A stretch of 64,000 nucleotides of DNA from Dokdonella sp963822465 (GTDB lineage Bacteria; Pseudomonadota; Gammaproteobacteria; Xanthomonadales; Rhodanobacteraceae), in NCBI GenBank assembly GCA_963822465.1, contig CAWGHP010000001.1, positions 124,001 to 188,000 of the forward strand. The letters run 5' to 3'. Below the pieces are notes generated by a model that was not told the DNA's origin, did not search any database, and saw only the letters and a program-made list of their open reading frames with translations. The translations under genes and the position numbers were made by a program. Shown piece by piece: positions 27,271 through 35,206 of the stretch (its first letter is position 1; each line of letters begins with the position of its first letter).

Positions 27271-27320
27271 CTTTCCATTCCGCTCGTCGCCCCGGCGCAG
27301 GCCGGGGCCCAGCGGCTCTG
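27205..27320. repeat. cluster of dispersed intergenic repeat fragments
   Basis: Three fragments lie side by side: CCCTTCGACAAGCTCAGGAC (27219-27238), AAGCCGGGGCCCAGTGACTT (27254-27273) and CGTCGCCCCGGCGCAGGCC (27285-27303), the last followed by GGGGCCCAG. The last two are variants of the CCCGGCGCAGGCCGGGACCCAGTGACTT repeat found at 30920. The left part is translated as the C-terminus of the amidohydrolase. The spacer up to the transporter start at 27414 holds nothing else recognisable. Confidence 0.65.
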
Positions 27321-27413
27321 CCTTGAATTGAAAACGCCGGGTACCGGTCGGCGCCAGGACGCAAGCTTCCGGATGCCACACCCACTCCCCAACCCAGTCA
27401 GGCGATTACGCAC

Positions 27414-28727
27414 ATGAGCGAAGGCAAGAAGATCGGCTTCTGGACCTGCACGGCCCTCGTCGTCGGCAATGTCATCGGCATGGGCATCTTCCTGCTTCCG
27501 GCATCGCTCGCGCCGTTCGGATTCAATGCGCTGATCGGCTGGGGCATCACCCTGTTCGGTTGCCTGACCCTGGCGCTCGTGTTTTCGCACCTGTCGCGCT
27601 CCATGCCCGATGCGGACGGCCCCTACGGATATATCCGCAACACATTGGGCGACCTGCCCGCCTACATGGCGTTGTGGGCCTACTGGATCTCGCTCTGGCT
27701 GACCAACGCAGCCCTTGCAACCGGCGTGGTCGGCTACATCACCGTCGTCATCCCGGAGTTCAACGCGATCCAGCCCGCGCTGTTCGCGCTGGGCCTGCTC
27801 TGGTTGCTGGTCATCGTCAACCTGTTCGGCGTGCGCACCGGCGGTGCCGTGCAGATCGTGACCACGACGCTGAAACTCTTGCCGATGATCGCGATCGGCG
27901 TGCTCGGCGCCTCGGTGCTGCTGACCGCACCGGCAAGCTATGTAGCGCATCCGCCCACCGCGCCGATTACCCTCGGCGACATCATGGCCGCATCAACAAT
28001 CGCCCTGTTCGCGATGCTCGGCTTCGAATCGGCCAGCGTGCCCGCCGCGCGGGTCAAGAATGCGGGCGTCACGATCCCGCGCGCGACCATGGCCGGCACC
28101 GTGCTCGTCGCGGTCGTCTACATGGTCGTCTCGACCGTACCTTTGCTGCTGATCCCGGAAGGCGAGCTCGCCGAGGCCAGCGCACCGTTCGCGCTGCTGA
28201 TGGAGCGTTTCGGCAATGCCGGTTCCGGACGCTGGCTGGCATTGTTTGTCGTCGTCAGTGGACTCGGTGCGCTGAACGGCTGGACTCTGCTGGTCGGTGA
28301 GCTGACCCGCACGATGGCCCTCAACGGAGTTCTTCCGGCCGTGCTTGCACGCAACAACCGCCACGGCGCACCTATGATCGCGTTGCTCGTCACCGGCTTG
28401 TTCGCTTCGTTGATGATCGCGATGAGCTACAGCCAGTCGCTGGTCGCGGCGTTCACCTTCATCACGCGCGTCGTGACCGCCGCAAACCTGCCGCTGTACC
28501 TGGCGTGCGCACTTGGCCTGGCAGTGATCTGGCTGCGTGATCCGGTCAGGGGCAGGCGACGTGGCGTGATGGCTTCGGCAATCGTCGGAGCGCTCTACGT
28601 GGTATTCGCACTTGTTGGCCTTGGCGGTGAACCGTTTCTGTATGCGCTCGGCTTGATAGCCTTCGGACTGCCGCTCTATGCATTCATGCGCACTCAGCGC
28701 AAAATCCAGGGTCCTGAAAAGGCCTGA
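27414..28727 (+). CDS. APC superfamily amino acid/polyamine transporter
   Basis: 437 residues and about 12 hydrophobic segments. The first helix carries the APC signature VGNVIGMGIFLLP, the unwound substrate-binding helix of this family. Segments LVIVNLFGVRTGG and IALFAMLGFESASVPA are also typical, the latter corresponding to TM6 of AdiC-like antiporters. Members are inner-membrane amino acid or amine permeases and antiporters, including arginine-agmatine and cadaverine-lysine exchangers. The next gene starts only 5 bases downstream and encodes an amine dehydrogenase, so this permease probably brings in that enzyme's amine substrate or its precursor amino acid. The ligand is not predictable. 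Confidence 0.88.
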   Translation: MSEGKKIGFWTCTALVVGNVIGMGIFLLPASLAPFGFNALIGWGITLFGCLTLALVFSHLSRSMPDADGPYGYIRNTLGDLPAYMALWAYWISLWLTNAALATGVVGYITVVIPEFNAIQPALFALGLLWLLVIVNLFGVRTGGAVQIVTTTLKLLPMIAIGVLGASVLLTAPASYVAHPPTAPITLGDIMAASTIALFAMLGFESASVPAARVKNAGVTIPRATMAGTVLVAVVYMVVSTVPLLLIPEGELAEASAPFALLMERFGNAGSGRWLALFVVVSGLGALNGWTLLVGELTRTMALNGVLPAVLARNNRHGAPMIALLVTGLFASLMIAMSYSQSLVAAFTFITRVVTAANLPLYLACALGLAVIWLRDPVRGRRRGVMASAIVGALYVVFALVGLGGEPFLYALGLIAFGLPLYAFMRTQRKIQGPEKA

Positions 28728-28732
28728 GCAGC

Positions 28733-30811
28733 ATGCGCGATCCCCGCTACGACATCCTCTTCACGCCGGTCCGGATCGGCCCGGTCACGGCGAAGAACCG
28801 CTTCTTCCAGGTGCCGCATTGCAACGGCATGGGCCATGCCATGCCGCTGGCCCACGCCGCGATGCGCGAGGTCAAGGCCGAAGGCGGCTGGGCCGTGGTC
28901 TCGACCGAGGAATGCGAGATCCATCCGAGCGGCGATGTCTCGCCCTATGTCGAAGCGCGCATGTGGGACGACCGCGACATTCCCGCACTCGCGCTGATGT
29001 GCGACAGGGTGCATGCGCACGGTGCGCTGGCGGCGCTCGAACTGACCCACAACGGGCCGACCGCGTCCAACCTGTATTCGCGCGAAGTGCTGATCGCGCC
29101 TTCGCACCAGCCCTCGAAATACGGCTACCCCTCGCAGGCCCGCGCAATGACTCGCCACGACATCCGCGAGTACCGGCGCTGGCATCGCGAGGCGGCGCTG
29201 CGCGGCAAGCGCGCCGGCATGGACATCATCTACGTCTACGCCGCACACGATCTTTCGCTGGCCATGCATTTCCTGCAGCGCCGGCGCAACCAGCGCAGCG
29301 ACGAATACGGTGGCTCGCTCGAAAACCGCGTGCGCCTGTTGCGTGAAGTACTCGAAGACACCAGGGATGCCGTCGGCGATCGCTGCGGCGTGGCCCTGCG
29401 TTTCGCCACCGAGGAACTGCTCGGCGCAGGCGGCGTCGAACTGGCCGAAGCGCGCGACATCGTCGCCATGCTGGCCGAGCTGCCGGATCTGTGGGACGTC
29501 AACGTGGCCGCCTGGTACAACGATTCGATCCCCTCGCGTTTCGCCGCCGAGGGCGCGCAGGAACCGTTCATCGATTTCGTCAAGAAGACCACGAGCAAGC
29601 CGGTGGTCGGCGTCGGCCGCTTCACCTCTCCGGACACGATGGTCGCGCAGATCCGGCGCGGCGTGCTCGACATGATCGGCGCCGCGCGGCCGTCGATCGC
29701 CGATCCGTTCCTGCCGAAGAAGATCGAGGAAGGCCGCATCGACGACATCCGCGAATGCATCGGCTGCAATATCTGCGTGTCCGGCGACATGACCATCTCG
29801 CCGATCCGCTGCACGCAGAACCCGACCATGGGCGAGGAATGGCGGCGCGACTGGCACCCGGAACGCATTGCGGCGAAACGCTCGGCCAGCCGCGTGCTCG
29901 TGGTCGGCGCCGGCCCGGCCGGACTCGAAGCCGCGCGCGCACTCGGCCAGCGCGGATACGAGGTCAACGTCGCCGAGGCGCGCCGCGAACCCGGCGGCCG
30001 CGTCACCCGCGAGGCGCGCCTGCCCGGACTCGCCGAATGGGCGCGCGTGCGCGACTGGCGCATCGGCCAGATCGGCAAGCTCGGCAACGTCGGCATCTAT
30101 TACGATTCGGCACTGACCGCGCAGGACGTACTCGACTTCGACGCCGGGCACGTCGTCCTCGCCACCGGCTGCCACTGGCGCCGCGATGGCTACGGACGCA
30201 GTTGCGGCTCGCCCATCCCCGGTTTCGCGGACAACCCGCGCGTGTTCACGCCCGATGACCTGATGGATGGCCGCCTGCCCGCAGGCCGCGTGGTGATCCT
30301 CGATGACGACGGCTTCTATCTCGCCAGCGTGCTCGCCGAGCTGCTGCACCGGCACGGCTGCGAGGTCACCTGGCTGACCGCCGACGACAACCTCGCCCCA
30401 TGGAGCAACCATACCCTCGACTATCGGCATATCCGCAAGCGCATCGCCAAACTCGGCATAAGGACCCTGGTGTCGAATGCGGTCGTGGGCTATGCGGGAA
30501 CGACGTTGACTGTCGAGAATGTCTGGGACCACGAACGAAGCGAACTGGGTTGCGACGCCGTCATCAGCATCACTTCCCGATTGCCACATGATGGGCTCTA
30601 CCAGGACCTGCTGTTACGCGAGACCGAATGGACCGACGCCGGCATCCGCTCGGTGCGCTGCATCGGCGACGCCGAAGCCCCGGGCCTGATCGCCCACGCC
30701 GTCTACGCGGGGCATCGCTACGCCCGCGAACTCGAGGAACCGGCAACCGGTGACGTCCCGTTCAAGCGGCATTTTCATACGGCGCGGGAGTCGGATTTGC
30801 TGGGGGGTTAG
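28733..30811 (+). CDS. FMN/4Fe-4S/ADP amine dehydrogenase (trimethylamine/histamine dehydrogenase family)
   Basis: 692 residues, collinear with trimethylamine dehydrogenase. An old yellow enzyme-type barrel (1-340) precedes a 4Fe-4S site, and an FAD/NAD-like fold binding ADP follows from GAGPAGLEAARAL. Cys30 (QVPHCNGMG) matches the cysteine that forms the 6-S-cysteinyl-FMN bond. Cys342, 345, 348 and 360 (CIGCNIC ... C) match the cluster ligands. Catalytic barrel residues YVYAAHD and RRNQRSDEYGGSLENR are kept. Of the three aromatic cage residues of trimethylamine dehydrogenase (Tyr60, Trp264, Trp355), only the Trp is kept: the equivalents here are Glu60, Trp261 and Asp352. Histamine dehydrogenase has Gln, Trp, Asp. 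So a primary or di-cationic amine is more likely than trimethylamine. It oxidises the amine to an aldehyde plus ammonia and passes electrons to an electron-transfer flavoprotein or similar acceptor. Confidence 0.9.
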   Translation: MRDPRYDILFTPVRIGPVTAKNRFFQVPHCNGMGHAMPLAHAAMREVKAEGGWAVVSTEECEIHPSGDVSPYVEARMWDDRDIPALALMCDRVHAHGALAALELTHNGPTASNLYSREVLIAPSHQPSKYGYPSQARAMTRHDIREYRRWHREAALRGKRAGMDIIYVYAAHDLSLAMHFLQRRRNQRSDEYGGSLENRVRLLREVLEDTRDAVGDRCGVALRFATEELLGAGGVELAEARDIVAMLAELPDLWDVNVAAWYNDSIPSRFAAEGAQEPFIDFVKKTTSKPVVGVGRFTSPDTMVAQIRRGVLDMIGAARPSIADPFLPKKIEEGRIDDIRECIGCNICVSGDMTISPIRCTQNPTMGEEWRRDWHPERIAAKRSASRVLVVGAGPAGLEAARALGQRGYEVNVAEARREPGGRVTREARLPGLAEWARVRDWRIGQIGKLGNVGIYYDSALTAQDVLDFDAGHVVLATGCHWRRDGYGRSCGSPIPGFADNPRVFTPDDLMDGRLPAGRVVILDDDGFYLASVLAELLHRHGCEVTWLTADDNLAPWSNHTLDYRHIRKRIAKLGIRTLVSNAVVGYAGTTLTVENVWDHERSELGCDAVISITSRLPHDGLYQDLLLRETEWTDAGIRSVRCIGDAEAPGLIAHAVYAGHRYARELEEPATGDVPFKRHFHTARESDLLGG

Positions 30812-30915
30812 TCGGACTCGCTTCGGGTTGCGCAGTCCGGTTCGAATTTTTGTCTCGCGCCGGGAGAAGAATGGACGCGCAACGCGCATTCGTTCTTGTT
30901 GCAATCGATCCTCAC

Positions 30916-31724
30916 CGTCGTCCCGGCGCAGGCCGGGACCCAGTGACTTGCTTCCTTTTGATATATGCGCCATTCCACGGCACATCTTTTGAATCAGAGC
31001 TTTCACTCGCCTTCGGCGAGCGAGTCACTTTCTCTTGCGTGGCCAAGAGAAAGAACCACTGCGCTGCAGGAGCAGCGCGAACGGCGCAGCCGGCCCGCAG
31101 GGCGAAGGGCAGGAGCCCGCAGTAAAGAGAAGGCCACCCCGATGCAGCGGTCTCCGGGCATCCTGCCCTGCGACTGCGCGCAGCGGCTCCGGGGTTCGCT
31201 GACAGCACCTCCGTGTGCTGGCAGCCAACTGGCTCGCATCCTTGCGAGCCACCCTGCGGGCCTTTTCTCCGCCACTGCGCCACTGCACAGGGGCCCCGGT
31301 CACTGCGCCTCCTGCGCAGCCAAGACGAAGCAGATTCCCGCACGCTCTGGATTCGGCTTTGGCTTTGGCTTTGCCCTTCGCATTGGCGCGCAGGATGCGC
31401 GCTACAGGGGTCCCGTAAGCGGTGGCGGCAGGGCGCAGGAAAGGCCCGCAGGGTGGGCGCGAGGGATCGCGCCCAGTTCGCTGCCAGCACACGGAGGTGC
31501 TGTCAGCGAACCCCCGGAGCCCTGCCGCGCAGTCGCAGGGCAGGATGCCCGGAGACCACCGCTTTGGGGTGCTCTTTCTTTTGGTTACTTTTCTTTGAGC
31601 ACGCAAAGAAAAGTGACTCGCTCGCCGAAGGCGAGTGAAAGCCTTTTGGCAACAATGCGCCGCGAAGCGACTTAAAGTACAAGCAGAAGCAAGAAACTGG
31701 GTCCCGGCCTCCGCCGGGACGACG
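30916..31724. repeat. 0.8-kb imperfect inverted-repeat element, no real genes
   Basis: This fills most of the 920-base gap between two convergent operons. The outer ends are CGTCGTCCCGGCGCAGGCC at 30916 and its inverse finishing at 31724. Next inward is a perfect 33-base inverted repeat (30999-31031 against 31610-31642, beginning GCTTTCACTCGCCTTCGG). Then come perfect 30- and 31-base pairs: 31151-31180 with 31527-31556, and 31195-31225 with 31481-31511. Similarity continues almost to the centre near 31340-31380, which holds a CGGCTTTGGCTTTGGCTTTG run. The left arm has about 60 extra bases around 31060-31120. The arms contain many overlapping open frames on both strands, none with a credible start site. 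Sequences of this kind are dispersed in many copies in Xanthomonadales genomes. The transcript would fold into one very long hairpin. Confidence 0.85.
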
Positions 31725-31734
31725 AGACTTAAAA

Positions 31735-33906
31735 CTAGCCCACCACAAACGGCAGCGACCTCAACCGCTTCCCGGTCAATGCAAACACCGCATTCGCCAC
31801 CGCCGGCGCGATCGGCGGCAGGCCCGGCTCGCCGGCGCCGCCCATCTTCTCGGTACTCTTGACGATGTGCACTTCGACCCTTGGCATCTCGTCGAGGCGC
31901 AGTACCAGGTAGTCGTTGAAATTGCCCTGTTCGACCTTGCCGTCCTTGAAGGTGATCTTGCTGTGCAGCGCGGCGCCGAGCCCGAAGGCGATCGCGGACT
32001 GCATCTGCGCCTCGATCGTCATCGGATTGACCACCGGACCGCAGTCGATCGCGCAGACGACGCGATGCACGCGGATCTTGCCGCCTTCGACCGACACCTC
32101 GGCGACCTGGGCGACATGGCTGCCGAACGATTCGTGCACGGCGAGTCCGGCCGCGCGGCCCTTGGGCAGCTTCTTGCCCCAGCCAAACTCCTTCGCCGCC
32201 AGTTCGAGCGCGCGCAGGCTGCGCGAGTCGGCGGGCAGCAGCTTGCGCCGGTAGGCGAGCGGATCGGCCTTCGCCGCATGCGCAAGCTCGTCGACGAAAC
32301 TCTCGACGACAAAGCCTGTGTGCGAGTGGCCGACCGAGCGCCACCACAGCACCGGGATCGGACTCTTCGTGGTGTGCAGGTCGACCCGATGCGCGGGAAT
32401 CCCGGCGAGGTACGGCGAATCCGCCGCCCCTTCGACCGATGAGCCGTCGATGCCGTCCTTGACGAAGGCCGGCTCGAACGGCGTGCCGGCAATGATCGAC
32501 TGCCCGACGATGGTGTGCGACCACGCGCTCGGCTTGCCATCCTCGCCGAGCGCGGCGCTGAAGCGCGACAGCCACATCGGCCGGTAGTAGCCGCCGTGGA
32601 TATCGTCTTCGCGCGTCCAGACGACCTTGACCGGCTTGTTCGCGGCCTTGGCCACCTGCACGGCTTCGGCGATGAAATCCGACTGTGGATTGGCGCGACG
32701 CCCGAATCCGCCGCCGAGGAACTGCGTGTGGATTTTCACTTGCGCAGGCTCGAGCCCGAGGATCTGCGCGACCACGCCCTGGTCGATGCCCTGGAACTGC
32801 GTGCCGGTCCAGATTTCACAACCGTCCTTGCCGATCTCCACCGTGCAGTTCAAGGGCTCCATCGGCGCATGGGCGAGGAAAGGCACTTCATAGTCCGCCT
32901 CGATGCGCTTGCCCGACGCCTTCAAGACGGCATCGACGTCGCCTGCCGTCCTGGCGACGAGCCCGCGTTCGCCGGCAAGCTTGCGGTAATCGGCCTGCAT
33001 CGCCTTGGTCGAAAGGGCCGCGCCATCACCGAGGTCCCAGTCGATGACCAGCGCATCGCGCCCCTTCTTCGCCGCCCAGAAGTGCTTTCCCAGAACGGCG
33101 ATGCCGCTCGGCACCTGGACCACGTCGACGACGCCGGGTACCGATCTGGCCGCGGCAGCATCGAAACTCCTGACCTTGCCACCGAACACCGGTGCACGCG
33201 CAACGATGCCGACCAGCAGGCCGGGACGCTGCACGTCGATGCCGAAGCCCGCCGTGCCGGTGACCTTGGCGAGGCTGTCGAGACGGCGTGTCGGCTTGCC
33301 GATCAGCTTCCACTTCGACGGATCCTTGAGCGCGACCTTTTCCGGCGCCTTCAGTTTCGCCGCGGCATCGGCGAGTTCGCCGTAGCGCGCCTTGTGCGAG
33401 CCCGAAATCACCATGCCGTTCTCGGTGCGGCAGCTCGAGGGATCGACCTTCCACTGCTGCGCGGCGGCGTTGACCAGCATCGCGCGCGCCATCGCACCGG
33501 CTTCACGCATCTGCCCGAACGATTCCAGCGTGCTGGTCGAGCCGCCGGTACCCTGGATGCCGAATGCATTGTTGGCGTAGATCTGCGCATTGGGTGCGCT
33601 CTCGACGCGCACTTTTGCCCAGTCGCAATCGAGTTCCTCGGCGACGACCATCGGCAATGAGGTCCAGACACCCTGCCCCATTTCCGCGTGCTTGAGCACT
33701 ATGGTGATCGAATCGTCGCTGCCGATGCGCACGAATGCGTTCGGGTCCATCGGCGGCGGCGCTGGAGGTGCGCCTTCCTGTGCGAACAGGCGACGAGCAC
33801 CCAGCGGAACGAAGAACGCAATGACCAGACCACTTGCAAGTGTTGCCGAGCTCGCCAGGAATCGCCGCCGCGACGGCAGCGCAAGATCGCCGGAATCAGG
33901 CTTCAT
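31735..33906 (-). CDS. aldehyde/isoquinoline oxidoreductase, molybdopterin-binding large subunit (IorB-like)
   Basis: 723 residues from ATG 33906; longer frames run back through the partner gene. A twin-arginine signal (SRRRFLASSATLASGLVIAF) sends the folded cofactor-loaded enzyme to the periplasm. It is a single-chain xanthine-oxidase family molybdenum subunit. MGQGVWTSLPMVVAEEL, GTGGSTSTLESFGQMREAGA, FLGGGFGRRANPQSDF, WRSVGHSHTGFVVESFVDE and the C-terminal GGAGEPGLPPIAPAVANAVF with the catalytic glutamate (GEPGLPP) are typical of IorB and related periplasmic aldehyde dehydrogenases. It overlaps the small [2Fe-2S] subunit by 11 bases. No cytochrome c partner is adjacent. The substrate could be an N-heterocycle or an aldehyde. 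Confidence 0.9.
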   Translation of the reverse strand: MKPDSGDLALPSRRRFLASSATLASGLVIAFFVPLGARRLFAQEGAPPAPPPMDPNAFVRIGSDDSITIVLKHAEMGQGVWTSLPMVVAEELDCDWAKVRVESAPNAQIYANNAFGIQGTGGSTSTLESFGQMREAGAMARAMLVNAAAQQWKVDPSSCRTENGMVISGSHKARYGELADAAAKLKAPEKVALKDPSKWKLIGKPTRRLDSLAKVTGTAGFGIDVQRPGLLVGIVARAPVFGGKVRSFDAAAARSVPGVVDVVQVPSGIAVLGKHFWAAKKGRDALVIDWDLGDGAALSTKAMQADYRKLAGERGLVARTAGDVDAVLKASGKRIEADYEVPFLAHAPMEPLNCTVEIGKDGCEIWTGTQFQGIDQGVVAQILGLEPAQVKIHTQFLGGGFGRRANPQSDFIAEAVQVAKAANKPVKVVWTREDDIHGGYYRPMWLSRFSAALGEDGKPSAWSHTIVGQSIIAGTPFEPAFVKDGIDGSSVEGAADSPYLAGIPAHRVDLHTTKSPIPVLWWRSVGHSHTGFVVESFVDELAHAAKADPLAYRRKLLPADSRSLRALELAAKEFGWGKKLPKGRAAGLAVHESFGSHVAQVAEVSVEGGKIRVHRVVCAIDCGPVVNPMTIEAQMQSAIAFGLGAALHSKITFKDGKVEQGNFNDYLVLRLDEMPRVEVHIVKSTEKMGGAGEPGLPPIAPAVANAVFALTGKRLRSLPFVVG

Positions 33907-34366
33907 GGTTGTTCTCCCCGACAAGCTCGGCCGCGCGGTGCACGGCAGAGCGAATGCGCTGGTAGGTGCCGCAGCGGCAGATGTTGCCGGCCATGGCCGC
34001 GTCGATGTCGGCGTCGGTCGGTTTCGGCTTGTTCGCGAGCAGGGCCACCGCCGCCATGACCTGGCCGGACTGGCAATACCCGCACTGCACGACGTCATGC
34101 TCGATCCAGGCGCGCTGCACCGGATGCGAGCCATCGGCGCCGAGGCTTTCGATCGTCGCGATCTTCTTTCCGGCGAGGGCGGATGCCGGCGTCACGCAGG
34201 AGCGCATCGGCTGGCCATCCACATGCACCGTGCACGCGCCGCACTGGGCGATGCCGCAGCCGAATTTCGTGCCGGTCAGGCCGACCACGTCCCGCAATAC
34301 CCACAGCAACGGCATGTCGTCGGGAACGTCGACCTCATGCTCCCGACCGTTGATATCGAGCTTCAT
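33896..34366 (-). CDS. [2Fe-2S] small subunit of the molybdenum hydroxylase (IorA-like)
   Basis: 156 residues from ATG 34366, chosen because GAGG lies eight bases ahead; a GTG nine bases upstream is in frame but lies within that site. The plant-type cluster motif C-x4-C-x2-C...C is in FGCGIAQCGACTVHVDGQPMRSC. The second cluster near the molybdenum centre is in VQCGYCQSGQVMAAVALL and GNICRCGTYQRIRSAV. This two-cluster protein carries electrons from the molybdopterin subunit encoded immediately downstream. It has no signal peptide and is presumably exported piggy-back with the Tat-signalled large subunit. Confidence 0.92.
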   Translation of the reverse strand: MKLDINGREHEVDVPDDMPLLWVLRDVVGLTGTKFGCGIAQCGACTVHVDGQPMRSCVTPASALAGKKIATIESLGADGSHPVQRAWIEHDVVQCGYCQSGQVMAAVALLANKPKPTDADIDAAMAGNICRCGTYQRIRSAVHRAAELVGENNHEA

Positions 34367-34514
34367 CGCGATCACCTCGGTTGCATGTGGGGAATCCGAA
34401 GCCTACACCAAGGCAGGCCGCGTTCCAGCGCGCATTGCAGCATGCGCCGCCGGCTGCAGCCGGATGTCGCGCGAGGTCCCGCCGTGCGGGGCTTGCTGCG
34501 GGGAGACGGGCGTC

Positions 34515-35090
34515 CTATTCGTGGAATCCCGGCTTGCCCACCTGCGCTTCGACCTGGGCGACGCGCAGCAAGGTCGCCGGGTCGTAGCCGTAGCCCTGCA
34601 TCCTGCCGAGCAGGTCCGCGTAGAGCGCGTCCGGCATCACCGCTTCGCGGCCGAAGATCCAGCCGAGCTTGCGCCCGGGTTGGCCGATCAGGGCCCACGA
34701 GTAGTCGTCGGCCACCTCGAGCACGAGGTAATCCGCCTTGAACAAGCCGAAGAACCGGATGCGCCAGTAGGCATTGCCCGTATCGGGCTGGACCAGGCCG
34801 GTCGACCCCAGGGTCCGCACCTTTGCGCCCGTGTCGAACGACTTGCGGTAGCGATAGACGGTGGCGACGTTGCCCTTGTCGTCGAGTGCATAGACGTCCT
34901 CGCTGGCGACATCGCCACGCTCGCCGAAATAGTCGACCCTGGCGATCACGTGCCAGCGTCCCATGTAGCGCGCGAGGTCGATCTTCGCGCTCGTCTCGAG
35001 GGGCGGGCGCGCGTCGCCGCTGCTGGCACAGGCGGCGAGAAATCCCGCCGCGCCGATGACCAGGCATGCCAGCACGTTGCGGATGGCCAT
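34515..35090 (-). CDS. lipocalin family outer-membrane lipoprotein (Blc-like)
   Basis: 191 residues from ATG 35090. The lipoprotein signal ends in a lipobox (GFLAAC), so the cysteine would be acylated. The mature part has the lipocalin signature YMGRWHVIARV, close to bacterial Blc (YxGxWYxIAR), followed by barrel strands and a C-terminal LGWIFGREAVMPDALYADLLGRMQGYGYD, the Blc-type RxPxL helix region in altered form. Blc proteins bind fatty acids or lysophospholipids. It is a single-gene unit between the molybdenum hydroxylase and the amylase; about 115 and 150 bases on either side show no feature. A longer frame upstream overlapping the amylase is not real. Confidence 0.88.
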   Translation of the reverse strand: MAIRNVLACLVIGAAGFLAACASSGDARPPLETSAKIDLARYMGRWHVIARVDYFGERGDVASEDVYALDDKGNVATVYRYRKSFDTGAKVRTLGSTGLVQPDTGNAYWRIRFFGLFKADYLVLEVADDYSWALIGQPGRKLGWIFGREAVMPDALYADLLGRMQGYGYDPATLLRVAQVEAQVGKPGFHE

Positions 35091-35206
35091 GCAGCGCTCC
35101 CGTCGGAGAATGAGTGACGAGTATCCGCGGCATTGCATGAAGCGGACTTGTACGACCCGCGCGGTGCCGTCTTCCGGACCGCGCGGATCGTGCTTCTGCG
35201 ATCGCC

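Noticed and set aside
30965..32575. Several 60- to 500-codon frames across the inverted-repeat element
   Set aside because: They read through repeat arms on both strands (for example KVTRSPKASES-like translations), share no domain with known proteins and have no ribosome sites. The longest one only gains length by running into the molybdenum subunit gene.
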